Assembly: GCA_008704415.1 (NCBI GenBank)
Contig: VXIS01000051.1
Coordinates: 1-64,000, forward strand
DNA length: 64,000 nucleotides
Direction: 5' to 3'
DNA from: Sphaerosporella brunnea
Taxonomy: Eukaryota; Ascomycota; Pezizomycetes; Pezizales; Pyronemataceae
Shown here: positions 23,276-35,470 of the stretch, piece after piece
Layout: each line of letters begins with the position of its first letter
Position numbering within the stretch: the first letter of the stretch is position 1
Notes under the pieces: generated by a model
The model's database searches: none
Seen by the model: the letters and a program-made list of their open reading frames with translations, nothing else
Told to the model about the DNA's origin: nothing
Made by a program: the position numbers and the translations under genes

Positions 23276-23299
23276 CCACCACCACTACCACCAACAACA

Positions 23300-23713
23300 A
23301 TGCCGCCCCCCACTTCCTTGATTCTGAAGGCCCTCTCGGTCACCCGTCTCATCAAAGAAGAACGGCACTACCACAAGGAGCTCTTGCACGAAAAGCAGCG
23401 CCTCCAGGGCATGCGCGCCGCGCCGGAAACCGACGTGTATGCGGTGAAGCAGCAAGAGACTGTCGTCGACGAGACGCTTCTGGTCATGCCTACCGTGCGT
23501 ATGAAGCTTGCCGTTGCGCTTGAGGCTTTGATTACGCAGCTTGTAAGTCTCCTGGGGAGAGAAGAGGGAGGGGGAGAAGATCAGGACTAATGATGATAGG
23601 ATGCTGCCAATCCCGCTGACACCGAGGAAACGGTGATGAATGCCAGAAATGCCGTTGAGCAGGCCAAGAAGGTTTTGGAGGAAGATCATTCGAAGGAAGA
23701 GGAGGAGTTGTAG
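23300..23713 (+). CDS. TBCA: tubulin-specific chaperone A (tubulin cofactor A)
   Basis: Small cytosolic chaperone that captures beta-tubulin during tubulin folding (Rbl2 in yeast, Alp31 in fission yeast). Two exons, 23300-23542 and 23600-23713, give 118 residues, the normal size for the family. It is nearly all helix with heptad-like patterning, as expected for the three-helix bundle. Typical segments are LKALSVTRLIKEERHY near the N-terminus, VVDETLLVMPTVRMKLA in the middle and ARNAVEQAKKVLEED near the C-terminus. The 57-bp intron has GTAAGT and TAG ends, and the join ITQL|DAAN is in phase. The ATG lies just after a CAA/CCA-rich leader. The C-terminus is a short Glu run. NUP192 is convergent, 388 bp away. 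Confidence 0.93.
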
Positions 23714-24101
23714 GAGGAAGAGGAGGAAGAGGAGGAAGAGCAGTTTTAGGGCCTGTTTGCTTGATAGCACGAAAAAAGTGGGGAAGGAAAGCATGGAATT
23801 GATAAAACCAGCTAGGCACCATGTTTCTATCTGCGATCGAAAATATAGATAGATTCCCTCTGTTTTTTCGTTGCAAGCGCACTTCTACTGCAATCTTGTC
23901 CGTCTCCCAAAAAACAAATGAAAAATCAAAAGAAATCATAATGCAAGATGCCAAAAAAGAAAAAAACTTGGAAGGAATAAAAAAAACACAAGAATGATGC
24001 AGTAGTTGTCAACTGCTAGCCAGCCGATATTACACTACAACGCAAAATTTAGAGGAAAAAGCCATGTCATATACAAAACATCCTTCATACCCCGCCTCCA
24101 C
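23714..24101. other. convergent spacer TBCA / NUP192
   Basis: GAGGAA-rich sequence continues past the TBCA stop to about 23745, followed by A-rich non-coding DNA. It must contain both 3' UTRs. No other feature seen. Confidence 0.5.
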
Positions 24102-27100
24102 TCAGTAATATCCATCATGCTCATTCGCCGCCGCCTGCTATCACCAGCAGTTAGCAATGCTATCAAGCAAGCAGATGCAAAGACTTGAAACTCACATCCT
24201 CTAACACTCCCGTCAGCGTATACAGTAGCACAAACAGCTTCGTAAGTTCCTTCACATCACCCACCGCATCCTGCGCCTTTCCATTGATGTTTGCGTTCCG
24301 CTTGAAGATCGTCAACCCAAGGTTCCAGTTCTCCCTCACGAATATCTTTGCCGCCTCTATTACTTGGCGGTTCTGTGCGCCTCGACTGACGATGCAAGCC
24401 ACCACTACCCTCATGATGTCGAGCAGAAGCTCGTAGTACTTCTGCAATTTCTGAGGATCTGGGAAGTCTTTGCAAATATTAGTTATCCGACGGAGCCTCA
24501 AAGCGTAAAGACTCACCTATTCCCAAATCCGGATCGGCCTTGAATAACTGGCAGTCACGCAGGGCCTGGAAAAGACCAGCGTTGATGACTTGACCGGCAC
24601 CAGATCGTGTCTGTGCCACGCGCAGGAGAAATCCAGTTGCCGCTTCGAAGGCCTTCATGACCGTTGGGATTTCTTCAGAGCTAGCCCTCCAAAGATCGTC
24701 TCCAATGTTCTTGATGGAATCGACCAGCACAACCAAGAAGTTTTTCCTTGTCAGCGCGTCCACAACATATACAGAGCCCTCCTCCTCGGCAACCGCGGCC
24801 AGCGCCTCTAGAAGCAGCAATGATACTATCTTGCAGGTCCCTTCTCCAGAGTACGCATCGTTGCAGATGACTTCGAGCAATTTTTCTCCCGACGCCCTGA
24901 TGGTCTGGATGTTGTGCCGTTTGTTGATGCGAGCGTGTTCGTAGACTACCGCCATGCCGAGCAAGTACCGCAAAGCAATGCTGTAGAAGTCTTCTCGCAG
25001 CTTCGGTGTAGCAGCAGGAGACTGGATGCATCTCAAAGACACACGGAACAGCTGGTACAATCTGTCGTTCGCAAGATCACTGCCTCTACTGTAGCCGAAT
25101 GTTGAAGTGTCGAACGAAATATGCGAGATGAGCGAATGAGCAAACTCGCTGAGGACCTCGGCGGCTTCAACGTCGTCAACGCTGAAGATCTCCAACTTCG
25201 TGAGGACAGCTTGCAAAGCCTGTAGAATGAAGGCTGTCTTGGACATGCGTTCTATGTCACAATCCTCCAGCATCATTCGGACTAGTGTTGCCCAGGACCT
25301 CAAGCACTGCAGTCGTGCATGCCTGCATCTTCGCAGCTGGTTTTCGCAGAAGAGATGAGCGCGTACCACCTCGGCCTCTTCTTCTAAGGCTGGCTTCTGT
25401 TCTGGACTGACTACTCCACTTTTGAGGAGGGCGTTGATTCTGATCTGGAGAAACTCGACAATCTTGTCCAAATCAAATAGCGCAACCCCAGACGGGTCCT
25501 CTTCCTGGAAGGTAAGCAGGTTTCCATCCTTGAGCCATTGTACCTGAGGCTGTCGTGTCCGTCCCGGGAATACGAATTCCAAGAAATCTAATAGGTCTAG
25601 AATGTGAACATTGTCGGTCTGGCTGCCGCTCTCCGCAATGGTGTTGCCCAGCAATGTTGAAAGGCATCTCTGAACACTCGTCGATGCGCCCTGCCGGTTC
25701 AACTGCCGGATCTCAAGGGCTGTGTATTCGAACAGTTTTGACCTCCGACTCAGGAAGTTGACGAAGGCAAATGCACCCTCAGAAAAGAACTCAGGTGTAG
25801 GCTCAATCCGGCACCTAGACGGATGAGTACCCCAGAGAGTTGTGGGTTTGATGGAATTTTCCGTTGAGAAGCCTCCAAGGAAAAACTTGTTCATCCTCAA
25901 AACGTACATGACGTCGCCCGAGGTTAATGGGGAGCTCCACAGGCGGCTCAGAACAGAAAAGCATGCATGCTTGAGTGCTGTATATGCTGGCACATACGTA
26001 AGCTGCCCCTGGTCATTTGCGTATTCCGTCGTTTCGAGGGCAGCGTAAAGGATACAGTGTAACAGCGACACACCAGAGCCCACACCACCGGGAGCCGTGC
26101 TTAGTGATATCCCACCAACCGGGTCGTATCCAAATCCAAGCAGCAGGTGAGCAAGCGTGTAGGAATCCGGCTGCGATGCTAATATGCTGTCTAGGAACCG
26201 GAGAATTGGCATCTTGAGCGGGAAAGCCTCAAACTCATCTGGATACTCCCACAGGTGAATGAAATTGAATATTATTCTCTTCGATTCACTGCTTTGGTCA
26301 ATTGCTGCAAGCGCTCGGTTGATATGCGGTTTGCGTCCGTAAACTGTTTCCCCATTCATAAACTCCGGAGAGATGCAGAACTTCTCCAGTAACGTAATCG
26401 AAGCCAATACTATCTCCTGGCGACTAGCTCCGACAAACACACCCAAGTCAACGACAACATCAAGACGGTAATTGACCGCTTTTTCCAATTTCTCGAATGT
26501 GTTGCCAGTGATGGCTTTCCGCCGCACTCCCACCTCCTGCTTGACAAAGGGACGCACCACACGGAGGTATGTGGGTTGCATCACAATGGCCAAATCAAGG
26601 ATTTGGATAGCAAATAGGACCGTGTCGACAACGGAAATCGGCGGCTCTATGCTTTCGGATAGGTCTTCCACGCCAAGCTGCAGAATCTCGAAGAGTACGT
26701 TAAGGCACTTTTCTGTGAGAAGATGCTCCATGACTCGCCCAAATGGATGTAATTTTGCGTACGTCAATAGAGAAGATGTGTGCATTCCGCTATCCACTGT
26801 TATGCCTTTGTGGGCCATCTCGAGCAAGTCATCATTGAAGCTGGCCAGACAGACATGGATAAACTGCAGACAGCTAAGCTGGAGCGCTGGCCGGAATCTC
26901 CGGTATTGGACTCGAGATAGCTTCTCGGATACCGTTTCTTCTCGATCAGTAATCGGGGACAGGTCTCGAGGAAGGTTTTTTGTAGTAGTGTTCGGAAAAA
27001 TGGTTCCCAGAACGAAATCCACATATGGCTCCATTCCGGTGGTCCGATTGCTGCTACCAAGATTTTCGGGGAATGGAACAGTGTCTTTGAGATCGGCCAC

Positions 27101-29318
27101 CTCAGCATGTGGCTCTACCAACCTCGCCAGGAGGCGAACGAAAGCCTCTGCAGGGTGAACCGCCTGAATGATCAGATCAAAATTATCCGTGGCAGTTTGG
27201 CTGAAGGGACCTGCGACTGCAGTGCTGGCCCCAAGCGGCATTTGCGTAGACGGGGGATGTGACCCCATTGCCCAAGGATCCAAAGAGTGCCATACTTTAT
27301 CCCTGAACGCCTCGTCTTTGTCGGTCAGGAGGGCCGTAATCGTTGAGAAAATGGAGTCCCACAGCTGCGTTGACGCTTGCAAACCAAGCAGGTCGAAAAG
27401 CGCCACTAGCAGGCTGAATTCCGCATTGCCTTTCAACCACTCTCTTGCTTGCGGACAATCCGTGACAATCTGGCTGGTGAGACGCAGCATTCCGTCCAGT
27501 TCCATACTAAGGTGTGGGGCTGGTTCCACAGCCTCAACTGGTGGCGGAGGTGCTCTGTACGTTTGATTGGGTACAAGCGCCTGCTTTCGCTTCTCCAGCT
27601 CTGACAAGTAAACCCTCACATGCTTGAATATGAATGCCCAGTTCAGGGATTCGCCCCGTCGATTTCGGTTCGCCCCCAGCATCCCTTCGTCATTCAAAAA
27701 CTTGTGCGCCGATTCGGCGCACTCGTTGCCCTGGGCGAGTGATGCCAGCATGTAACAGAATGTTGCTACCATGAAGGGGGTCTGGTTTTTGGCCGCCCAC
27801 ACCAGAAATCCATACAAGTTGCTCTCCGGATCGCTCCAAAACGTTATGCCTGCGTCTATTCGCCCATCGTACACATAGTGTACAATCAAGAAAAACCGTT
27901 CCAGTTCATAATCGTACGTCCGCAGGTTCATAATATCGTCTTCTTCTTCCACTGTCTTCATGGCCTGCAATAGGGTCGCCATGTTGGCAATGAAGCCGTC
28001 TATAAACAGCTCAAGCTGGCTCATAAGCAATGCCCTGAATTCGGACAAAAGCAGAACAACATCCTCCAGCGGCGGCACGCGAGCTTGCAAGAACTTGTGT
28101 AGATCCTCTTTTGCAGAATTCAGGCGAGGCGCTGGCCCGAGATCTGCGGCCAGACCCATGAGGAACTCCAGCGCGCCGTCCTTGAGCGCCGTTTTCGCCG
28201 GGTTGTGAATGTCTGCATAATAATCCAGCGAAGCCTTGCTAGGAGCGTTTCCTGGAGGAGGATCGTTGCATAGCCCGTTGAACTCACTCAGCCACCAGGC
28301 TAGCATCGCAGCCTGACAATACCTCAACAGCCAGGGGCTTTCGGTATAGTTCTTAAGTATTTCCTTGTGCAGCTGGATGGTTCCTTCAAACTGCAGTGGC
28401 GACTCTGTTCCGCATAGAGCACTGATGGAGGCAAAAAGCGGGAGGATGTAGTGCGCTGTGAAGACGTCGTATCGGTCGAGTCCTTTCAGAACGTCTATTA
28501 ACCTTCGGAAATCAGCAACGCCGACCCGCCTGTATTTGACCAGGTAGTAGATGATGATAGCCAGCGCCTCGTGCTGGTTCCGCAGCATTCGTATCTGGAG
28601 ATCCAGATCCTCCTTGTTCGCAGGATCAAGCGGAATCCTCAGTGTTTGAGCGTGTTTTTCCTTGTCCCTAAGTTGTTGAACCGACAGCTTAACCGTCACC
28701 ATCGCCGATATGCACCGATCCATGAAGGACACCCCATTCACTGGTGCAACCAATTTCTCCGCCGCGGACGCCAACAAATTCCTAGTATCATTGGCTGTCT
28801 TGTCGTCAACGAGGTAGGCAAGGATTAACCGGATCGAATCCAGTATGCACTTTCGTCTGCTGTGGTACAGGAATCTCGCGGCTTGTAGAGGAGTCCGGTC
28901 AAGCGCCTCGGATTGCTCCTGGCCACGCATCAACAGGTGCGCCGCCAGTAACTCGTCCATGTTGAAGTCATCTGCAAGTTGAATCGCCTCTTGCTGAAAC
29001 ACCTCGTTTATGCTGTAGTCCTTTTCGGCGATGGTAAGTTTTCCTGGGTCGCACGGCAGGCGTCAGTCGCAGAGTTTCCAACAACAACACGCCACAGCCA
29101 AAGACACGGTCCGCACCTTCTTGTAACTTCTTCCGACTCTGATCGTTCTTGGGAGGGTGGTCTAAGAGGGTTTTCAAGTCCTCTATTCGAGCGTCGAGCA
29201 GCTGTCGCAGACCCTCAGGCTGCACTTCGTTCGGGCGCGGCAGCACGGCCAGAACGTCGGAAAGCTGTTGCAATTCATCGTCGCCGTCGAACGAAACCAG
29301 AGCGGTGGTGGTCGCCAT
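24102..29318 (-). CDS. NUP192: nucleoporin Nup192 (inner-ring scaffold)
   Basis: Large alpha-solenoid scaffold of the nuclear pore inner ring (vertebrate Nup205), binding Nic96/Nup93 and Nup53-type linkers. Minus-strand exons: 29117-29318, 24517-29043, 24196-24467 and 24102-24134, giving 1677 residues, normal for fungal Nup192. The large exon is one open frame of about 1,500 codons. Introns of 73, 49 and 61 bp keep phase. The start MATTTALVSFDGDDELQQL continues across the first intron as QEGKLTIAEKDY. Family-like helical stretches include RRKCILDSIRLILAYL, AIIIYYLVKYRRVGVADF and CEHARL-type repeats through to KLFVLLYTLTGVLED. The last exon adds AAANEHDGYY. If the final intron were retained, the protein would end ten residues later with a different tail. 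LCB2 is divergent, about 1.5 kb upstream. Confidence 0.94.
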
Positions 29319-30835
29319 GTTTGATGGCAAGGAGGGGGGTTGGGGAGGAAATGTGCAGCCAGACGCGGGAAGACGCGCTGTGAGTTGTGAGGGTTCATTC
29401 GGCTTGGCAGTACAGTACTCGATCAGAGAGAGCACACGATTCTTCTCAATCAGATGATAGTGTGACCGAGTATCAAAGGCCAAAATACGGATTGAATGAC
29501 ATTAGTTTGGCTCTTTGGTTTTACTTTATCGCTATGTAATTCTGATTGTAAAGGCACTCAGTCAGCAACAAACGAGAGCAACAAGGCAGCAACAAGGCTT
29601 GCAGCCTCGTTTATGTTCTAGGCAGGTCACACCAGATGAAGAGTTGCACTCCAGTACCAGTGAAGTGGTTAGATAAGCAAGTAAGTACCTGGAGTGGCTG
29701 GCGCAGCAAAACTTGTCACTTGGTGGTCTGTGCACTCCGCTCCACACGCCCTCACTAGCTGGGGTGCTGGAGATCTCGAGGTATCAATCAAGAGCGAAGA
29801 GGAGAAGTTCCAGAACGCGTGAGGCTTTTTGGAGTAGGGGAAGAAACGAAGCTTGAGATGGAACTCTTTACGGAGCGTCAAATACAAAATGGTATCAAAT
29901 TCGCCAGGTGCTAAAAGAAGAGGTTCAGAATAAAATGAGGATTAAGAATGGAAGGAAAGGGAAGTGAAGCATTATACAGTGCTGATTGTGGTTTTTTTTT
30001 TTTTTTTTTTTCCCTTGACAATGGTTTGTTTGCTCTGTATAGTTAAGTCGCGACCCCCCTGTCCCAACGCACGATGCGATTCCCTAAACTGTCACTCATC
30101 CTAATCTATTCCTAAATAGGTATGGTGGAGTCATCAAGCCACACAGAGCCGGGGTCCAATTCACCCCTCAGCCACCAAAAACGAGTAATTTTCAACCCAT
30201 TTCAACTCCACCTCCACGCCACCAAACCGAATTTTGCGATGTTCCTTGAGTTCTATTGTATCATTTTGGGGTCTTTACATTAAATATTTTTTTTCTTGAA
30301 AGATGGTACAAAGGTCGGCGTTGGGACGTTCTTCTGCGCGGCGACCCCCTGCCACGCTACCCCAGCTCAGTGTCCGGCACTCTATTCGAGGTAGGTACAT
30401 GCCCTCTTCCCCCTATCTCTCGCTCTCGCTCGCTTTTCTGCTTCCCGCCCCACACCCACTCACCCCCCCCCCCCAAATAATATATTCTCTCTCCATAATC
30501 ATATCCACCTCCTCCTCTTCCCATCTGTCGTCAATTCCTCGCCCGTCAAAGGCGAACTGCCATCTTACCCCGAAAACGTGCCTTGTTGTGGGTGGTTGTT
30601 GCACGACAAATAACAACAACAACCCACCACAGCCACAAAACACTACGTCGGCTCCTCGTAACAACAACAGAAACCTTATAACTCAAGAAATCTCACCTCA
30701 CTCTCTCTTGACTCTCTCTTGTCGATCCCATCGCCCATCGCCATTGTAATTGACCCCCCCCCCCCCAACCCACTTATCCGACAAATCTCGAGAATCCCAC
30801 CTAATAGGAACCCCCCCGAAAGTACACGCCGCGGC
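29319..30835. other. divergent promoter region NUP192 / LCB2
   Basis: Shared 5' region of two housekeeping genes. It contains a T run (about 29993-30011), poly-C runs (about 30466-30475 and 30755-30765) and a CT-rich stretch before LCB2 typical of fungal leaders. An open frame continues upstream of the LCB2 ATG but has no earlier in-frame ATG that I can support. Confidence 0.5.
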
Positions 30836-32908
30836 ATGTCTCCTCACCCGCTGTCGAACTCAACCACCACCTCCTCATCTCCGTCCCCTATTGCCATTCC
30901 CTCCGGTGGCAGGAATCGTTCATCCTCCTCCGCGTCTCGCACTGCAGCCGGCAAGAAGCTGGTGCAATTCTTTTCTTCGTCACCTAAGGCGGCCACAAAA
31001 GCTCTCCTTGCCTCTCAGGAGCAACACAACGGCCGTCTGATATCTTCATCACCGTCCTTACCGACAATCTCTCTCTCCACTGCCACTGCAGACGCGTCAT
31101 CCGATCCAGCTGCTACCACCACCATGATGCTTTTCTCTCCGCCTTCGCCGGAACAGGCACGGAAAATTGCGATTCAACACGCACAATTCGCGCCGTTGTC
31201 ACATTCCAGTCATCGATATGTCTCACGCCATCCGACAGGCATGCCCATATTGGACCCCGTGGAGGATGAACCGCCGCACTACTACTTCGTCACCACATAC
31301 GTCTCATACTTAATTTTAATCATCTTTGGCCATGTACGGGATTGGTTCGGAAAGCGGTTTAAGGAGAAAAAGTATAGCCATCTGAAAACTCAAAATGTTT
31401 GTGGTTCTTCCGTTCTTCCGGTTCGTGGAACGTGGGTAACTGACTAACCTTATCAGGGTTATGCACCTCTGAACGACGACTTCGACAGCTTTTACGTGCG
31501 TCGTCTGAAAGTCCGCATTAACGATTGTTTCGCTCGCCCTATCACCGGTGTTCCTGGCCGATACATCAATTTGCTTGACCGTGAATCCGATGATTACAAT
31601 GTATCCTTCAAGCTTACCGGTACCACCACCGAAACCCTTAACATGAGTTCGTACAACTACCTGGGATTCGCCCAATCGCATGGTCCCTGTGCCGATGCGG
31701 TCGAGGAGGCTACCAGGAAATACGGAATGTCTTCTTCCAGTGGTCGTACCGATGCGGGAACGCTCGATCTTACTGCGGACGTTGAGAAGCTCATCGCCAA
31801 TTTCATGGGCAAGCCAGCCGCTATGATTTTCTCGATGGGATATGCCACCAATGCTACCGCCTTTTCAGCCTTTGTTGGAAAGGGGTGTCTGATCATTTCC
31901 GATGAGCTCAACCACGCCTCCATCCGTTTCGGTGCCCGTCTTTCCGGCGCGGTCATTCAGGCATTCAAGCACAACGACATGAAGAGCTTGGAGGCCTTGT
32001 TGCGCGAGCAGATTGCTTCTGGACAACCAAGAAGTCATCGCCCGTGGAAGAAGATTCTTGTTGTTGTCGAGGGACTTTACTCGATGGAGGGAACCATGTG
32101 CAACTTGCCCGGTCTTTTGGAGCTCAAAAGGAAGTACAAGTTCTTTCTCTTTGTTGACGAGGCTCATTCAGTTGGTGCCCTGGGACCTAATGGTCGCGGT
32201 GTGTGCGACTACTTCGGATGCGATCCTGCCGAGGTTGATATTCTTATGGGAACACTCACCAAGTCTTTTGGAGCCAACGGTGGGTACATTGCTGCGGAGA
32301 AGCACATCATCGACAAACTGCGTATCACCCACGCTGGTAGCATATACGGCGAAGCGCCTGCTCCACCTGTTTTGACTCAGATTTGCTCTTCTCTTCGTAT
32401 CATTGCTGGCGAGATTGCACCTGGACAAGGCCAGGAGCGTCTTGAGCGTCTTGCATTCAACTCTCGGTACCTGCGTTTGGGATTGAAGCGTCTCGGTTAC
32501 ATTGTTTACGGTCACGACGATTCTCCAATCATCCCAGTCATGCTGTACAACCCTGCAAAAATGCCCGCATTCTCGCACGAGATGTTGAAGCGCAAGATCG
32601 CTGTCGTCGTCGTCGGATACCCTGCCACTCCACTGGTCACTTCTCGAGCGAGATTCTGTGTCTCTGCTTCCCACAACAAGGAGGACCTGGACCGCTTACT
32701 GGCCGCCTGCGACGAGGTCGGTGACATCCTGCAGCTGAAGTTCTCGAGCGGCATTGCTGGCGGCGCATACCCGCTGCCTTCCGGCGTGACGCCCGAAATG
32801 GAGAGGATGATGCGCGAGCAGGGAACGCTCAAAATTGTTCCCCCGCGCTGGCCGCTCGAGGAAATCCTCAAGCGTGGTGTCAATGATGTTCAGCAGCCTC
32901 TGCGGTAA
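30836..32908 (+). CDS. LCB2: serine palmitoyltransferase subunit 2
   Basis: Catalytic subunit of the ER enzyme that condenses serine with palmitoyl-CoA, the first step of sphingolipid synthesis; partners are Lcb1 and Tsc3-like subunits. Exons 30836-31396 and 31457-32908 give 670 residues. The first about 140 residues are Ser/Thr/Pro-rich. A membrane segment lies near 155-175 (TTYVSYLILIIFGHV). The aminotransferase fold follows with NYLGFA, DELNHASIRFG, VDEAHSVGALG (Asp421) and GTLTKSFGANGG, whose Lys456 should bind pyridoxal phosphate. The C-terminus has VVVVGYPATPLVTSRARFC-type strands and ends QQPLR. The intron joins KTQN to GYAPLNDDF, a conserved stretch in the family. The start at 30836 is the first ATG in frame; the frame is open further upstream only from a non-ATG codon. 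Confidence 0.96.
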
Positions 32909-33155
32909 TGACACAAAAACACAAAAAAAAAATTTTCTTCTCTTTTCTTCTCTCTCTTCTCTCGGGGATATATGTTCTGGAATCGAATCGAATCATGGAT
33001 GTGTTTTGTCTGTCCTGTCTGTCTGTAAATTGGTGTTCAGGTGGGGGTAGGGAAGAAAAGGGGGGTGTGCCAGTGTTGTTTTGTCGTGCTTCTACTGCTA
33101 CTACTACACTGTTTATGCTCTTCCTTTATTTAGGCGTTGATGTTTGTTTCTACCA

Positions 33156-33187
<32 letters not shown>

Positions 33188-34765
33188 CGCGCCGCAGCAG
33201 CAAGCAGCAAGTAATGTTAACTCAACTTAGAATGATGGATGGATGGGATTGTGTCATGTACAAATGAAGGAAAGGAATGGGTTGCGTTCTTTTTTGTTGC
33301 ACGTAGGTTCAATACCGTAGGGGGGTTTTTTTTAGTTTTTTTTTTACGATTCTATTATTTAGCTGATTGGGTGGGTTAATGGGAGTAATGTTATGCGAAG
33401 AATCTCTCTCTTACGGACGGGGGATTCGCTGGACATATCATTCACAGCCGTGTGATGGAGCAATTTATGTTCGCTTCCAGTGGGACCTTAATCCTTCCTG
33501 ACATGTTGATTGCCAGAATGCCACAAGCTACTGCGGTCAGAGTGGATAGTGTATCGTATTATCTCACTTAAGAGTCACACCCCTAATCAGGCAATTTTCA
33601 CACTAATCAGGAATTTTTTCGGCGTTTAAGGCTCCAAAAGCTCGAAATCAGGCGATCTTTAATTTTCGCCAGCAAAAAGATTACTTAAGTGAGATAATAC
33701 GGTAATTAGCGCTGTACGTACTCAGAATTCAGACCTATGTGTAATTTCGCGTTTTATACTCTAAAAAGTTATGGTAGTTTGGGGAGGTGTACTTGTGGAA
33801 AAAGCGGAAATCCAATGAGTGGGGCAAAAAAGGCGAAATGACTGCTTCGACCTGCTGGAGGAGGAAAGGTATATACCTAGGGGTATGTAGGTGAAATATA
33901 TTGAATACTCGTCGTGCCTTTACTTCTTTTTGTACCTTATTGCCGGGCCAAAGAGCTATCTCAAAGGAAGTGCCATCAACAACAGTATGAGGTATGTACC
34001 AGCAGGCCCGCTCTAATTCCCTCCAACTCCGGGTTGTCCAAGACCCTCATCAGCCGAGTTTCCGTAATATTCCGGAGTGTATGTACGTACTATACACTCT
34101 GACCGGGTTTATTTTTTGTTTAAATCATATTGCATTCGGCCGCGTGCGGCCATGGCATATATAGGGGAGAGGGACTATGCTAGCTACCCTACTGCTGGGG
34201 TCTCAAGGAAATAAAATCGAGGAAATCGCGACTCGTGAAACGGAAAAGACTGTGATACTCTGGTATGTACAGTACTGTGTGCTGGAAACGTTCAGATGCT
34301 CCGCGCGCGCGCGTAGGACCACCTTTTTTTTTTTTTTTTTTTTTTTGCCCCGGGGGGGGGGGGGTTTGAAAAAAGTTCAAAGCTTGGGGACGATGGAATT
34401 TTCTTACTCTAGTGTTTTGTGGTGGAATTCTGGCGGCTTGCAAATGGGGGAGCGAAACGTACGTTTGTCCTATGTAGTATTTACTTGTACTGTAGATAGA
34501 GCTAGAGGCTGTGGATATGGTTACAGAAATAAAGTGCTGCTTAAAGGGCCCTCATACTAAGTACGCAATGCAGGAACAGATCCAGATCCAGCGATGGACG
34601 CGGAGGAAGCAACCAACTCTATTGAACAAAACTCTCTGGCATGCATTCGGTCATAGTTATGTCGGTAATTCTTTATTTGCTGTGAATTCCTCGTGAGTTG
34701 TGGATGGTTTCTGTTGTGGGCTCCTCGTTTCTCTTGTCCCGTCCAGGTAGTGATGGTGACAGCGT

Positions 34766-34797
<32 letters not shown>

Positions 34798-34999
34798 CTG
34801 AAATTATTAACCCGGGGGTCGTAGGATAATTTTTATGCAGGATGACCCCATGATTTGGTAGGATGGAATGGTTGACCTCGTCCGAGTGATATTTATGCTC
34901 CTGGATGTCCTTGAGCGTGTATCAGATTTATTGTCTGCATGCAACAGTTAAAGATTATGGTAGACCCACTTCCCATCCCATCCCATATCCTTTCCACCA
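32909..34999. other. repeat-rich intergenic region after LCB2
   Basis: No gene recognised. Contains long homopolymers: T runs at about 33161-33187, 34324-34346 and 34769-34797, and a G run at about 34353-34364. It also holds the MITE at 33554-33702. Short open frames have no domain content. Confidence 0.5.
33554..33702. mobile_element. MITE with 18-bp terminal inverted repeats and TA target duplication
   Basis: A 149-bp element. Its termini carry the perfect inverted repeat CGTATTATCTCACTTAAG (33555-33572 and, inverted, 33684-33701). It is flanked on both sides by TA (33552-33553 and 33703-33704), the target duplication of Tc1/mariner-type transposons. The interior is non-coding. It is therefore a non-autonomous element needing a transposase from elsewhere. 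Confidence 0.85.
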
Positions 35000-35470
35000 C
35001 CTTATCGATATGATCTCATTGCGGCCACCCTCAATACCGATCAGACAAAAGGTATAAGTGGAGCAACAAAGGAAAGAAACTGGCCGGAAAATCACGCATA
35101 CTGCCATGGCCACCAGGGCCCAATCACTCCTCATCATCACCCTCGTCCTTGGAGCGACCGCCACAACTTGACCGACCTTCGTATCCCGCAAAAACTGAAG
35201 GATACTCGGATAGCGGGAATAGCCATTTACTCTTGGGACAGCTCGACAACAGGCCGCCACCGGAGGTGTTTCCAGCAAAGCACTTTCTTCACAGAGCGTC
35301 AGAGCGCGCGAATCTGTATGAGCCATCGATCACACTCCTTGAAGAGGTTCTCACGACTCTGCCGTTTGCCTGAAAGACAGAACCAGCACTCGTCCGGGTC
35401 CCTAATGCGCAGCTTGTCCTTGAGGCAGATGTCCTCGAGTCGGTGATCGTCGATTTACGAAGCTCACCGC
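35000..35470 (-). mobile_element. LINE 3' relic, copy A
   Basis: Minus-strand remnant of a non-LTR retrotransposon. It encodes DECWFCLSGKRQSRENLF then KECDRWL, the zinc-binding C-x2-C...H...C motif that follows RNase H in fungal LINEs, followed by decayed frames. Nucleotide similarity to copy B (45.46-46.6 kb) runs from this motif through the 3' non-coding part to the shared end near TATCGATATGATCTCA and TGCGGCCACCCT (35002-35032). It has several stop codons. Confidence 0.7.

Larger units (their letters stand above)
19238..23299. other. long upstream region between CK1 and TBCA
   Basis: About 4 kb without a recognised gene. It includes purine/pyrimidine-biased blocks (19880-20030), a (CCA)n repeat (20298-20330), a TATA-rich palindromic run near 22320-22345 and the CAA-rich leader of TBCA at its right end. 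The 201-codon minus-strand frame at 22598-23203 looks like chance: no domain, and it covers the likely TBCA promoter. Confidence 0.5.

Noticed and set aside
26472..27158. 228-codon plus-strand open frame
   Set aside because: Antisense shadow of the NUP192 coding sequence.
30719..30835. longer LCB2 N-terminus starting at 30719
   Set aside because: The codon there is TTG, not ATG; the first in-frame ATG is at 30836.
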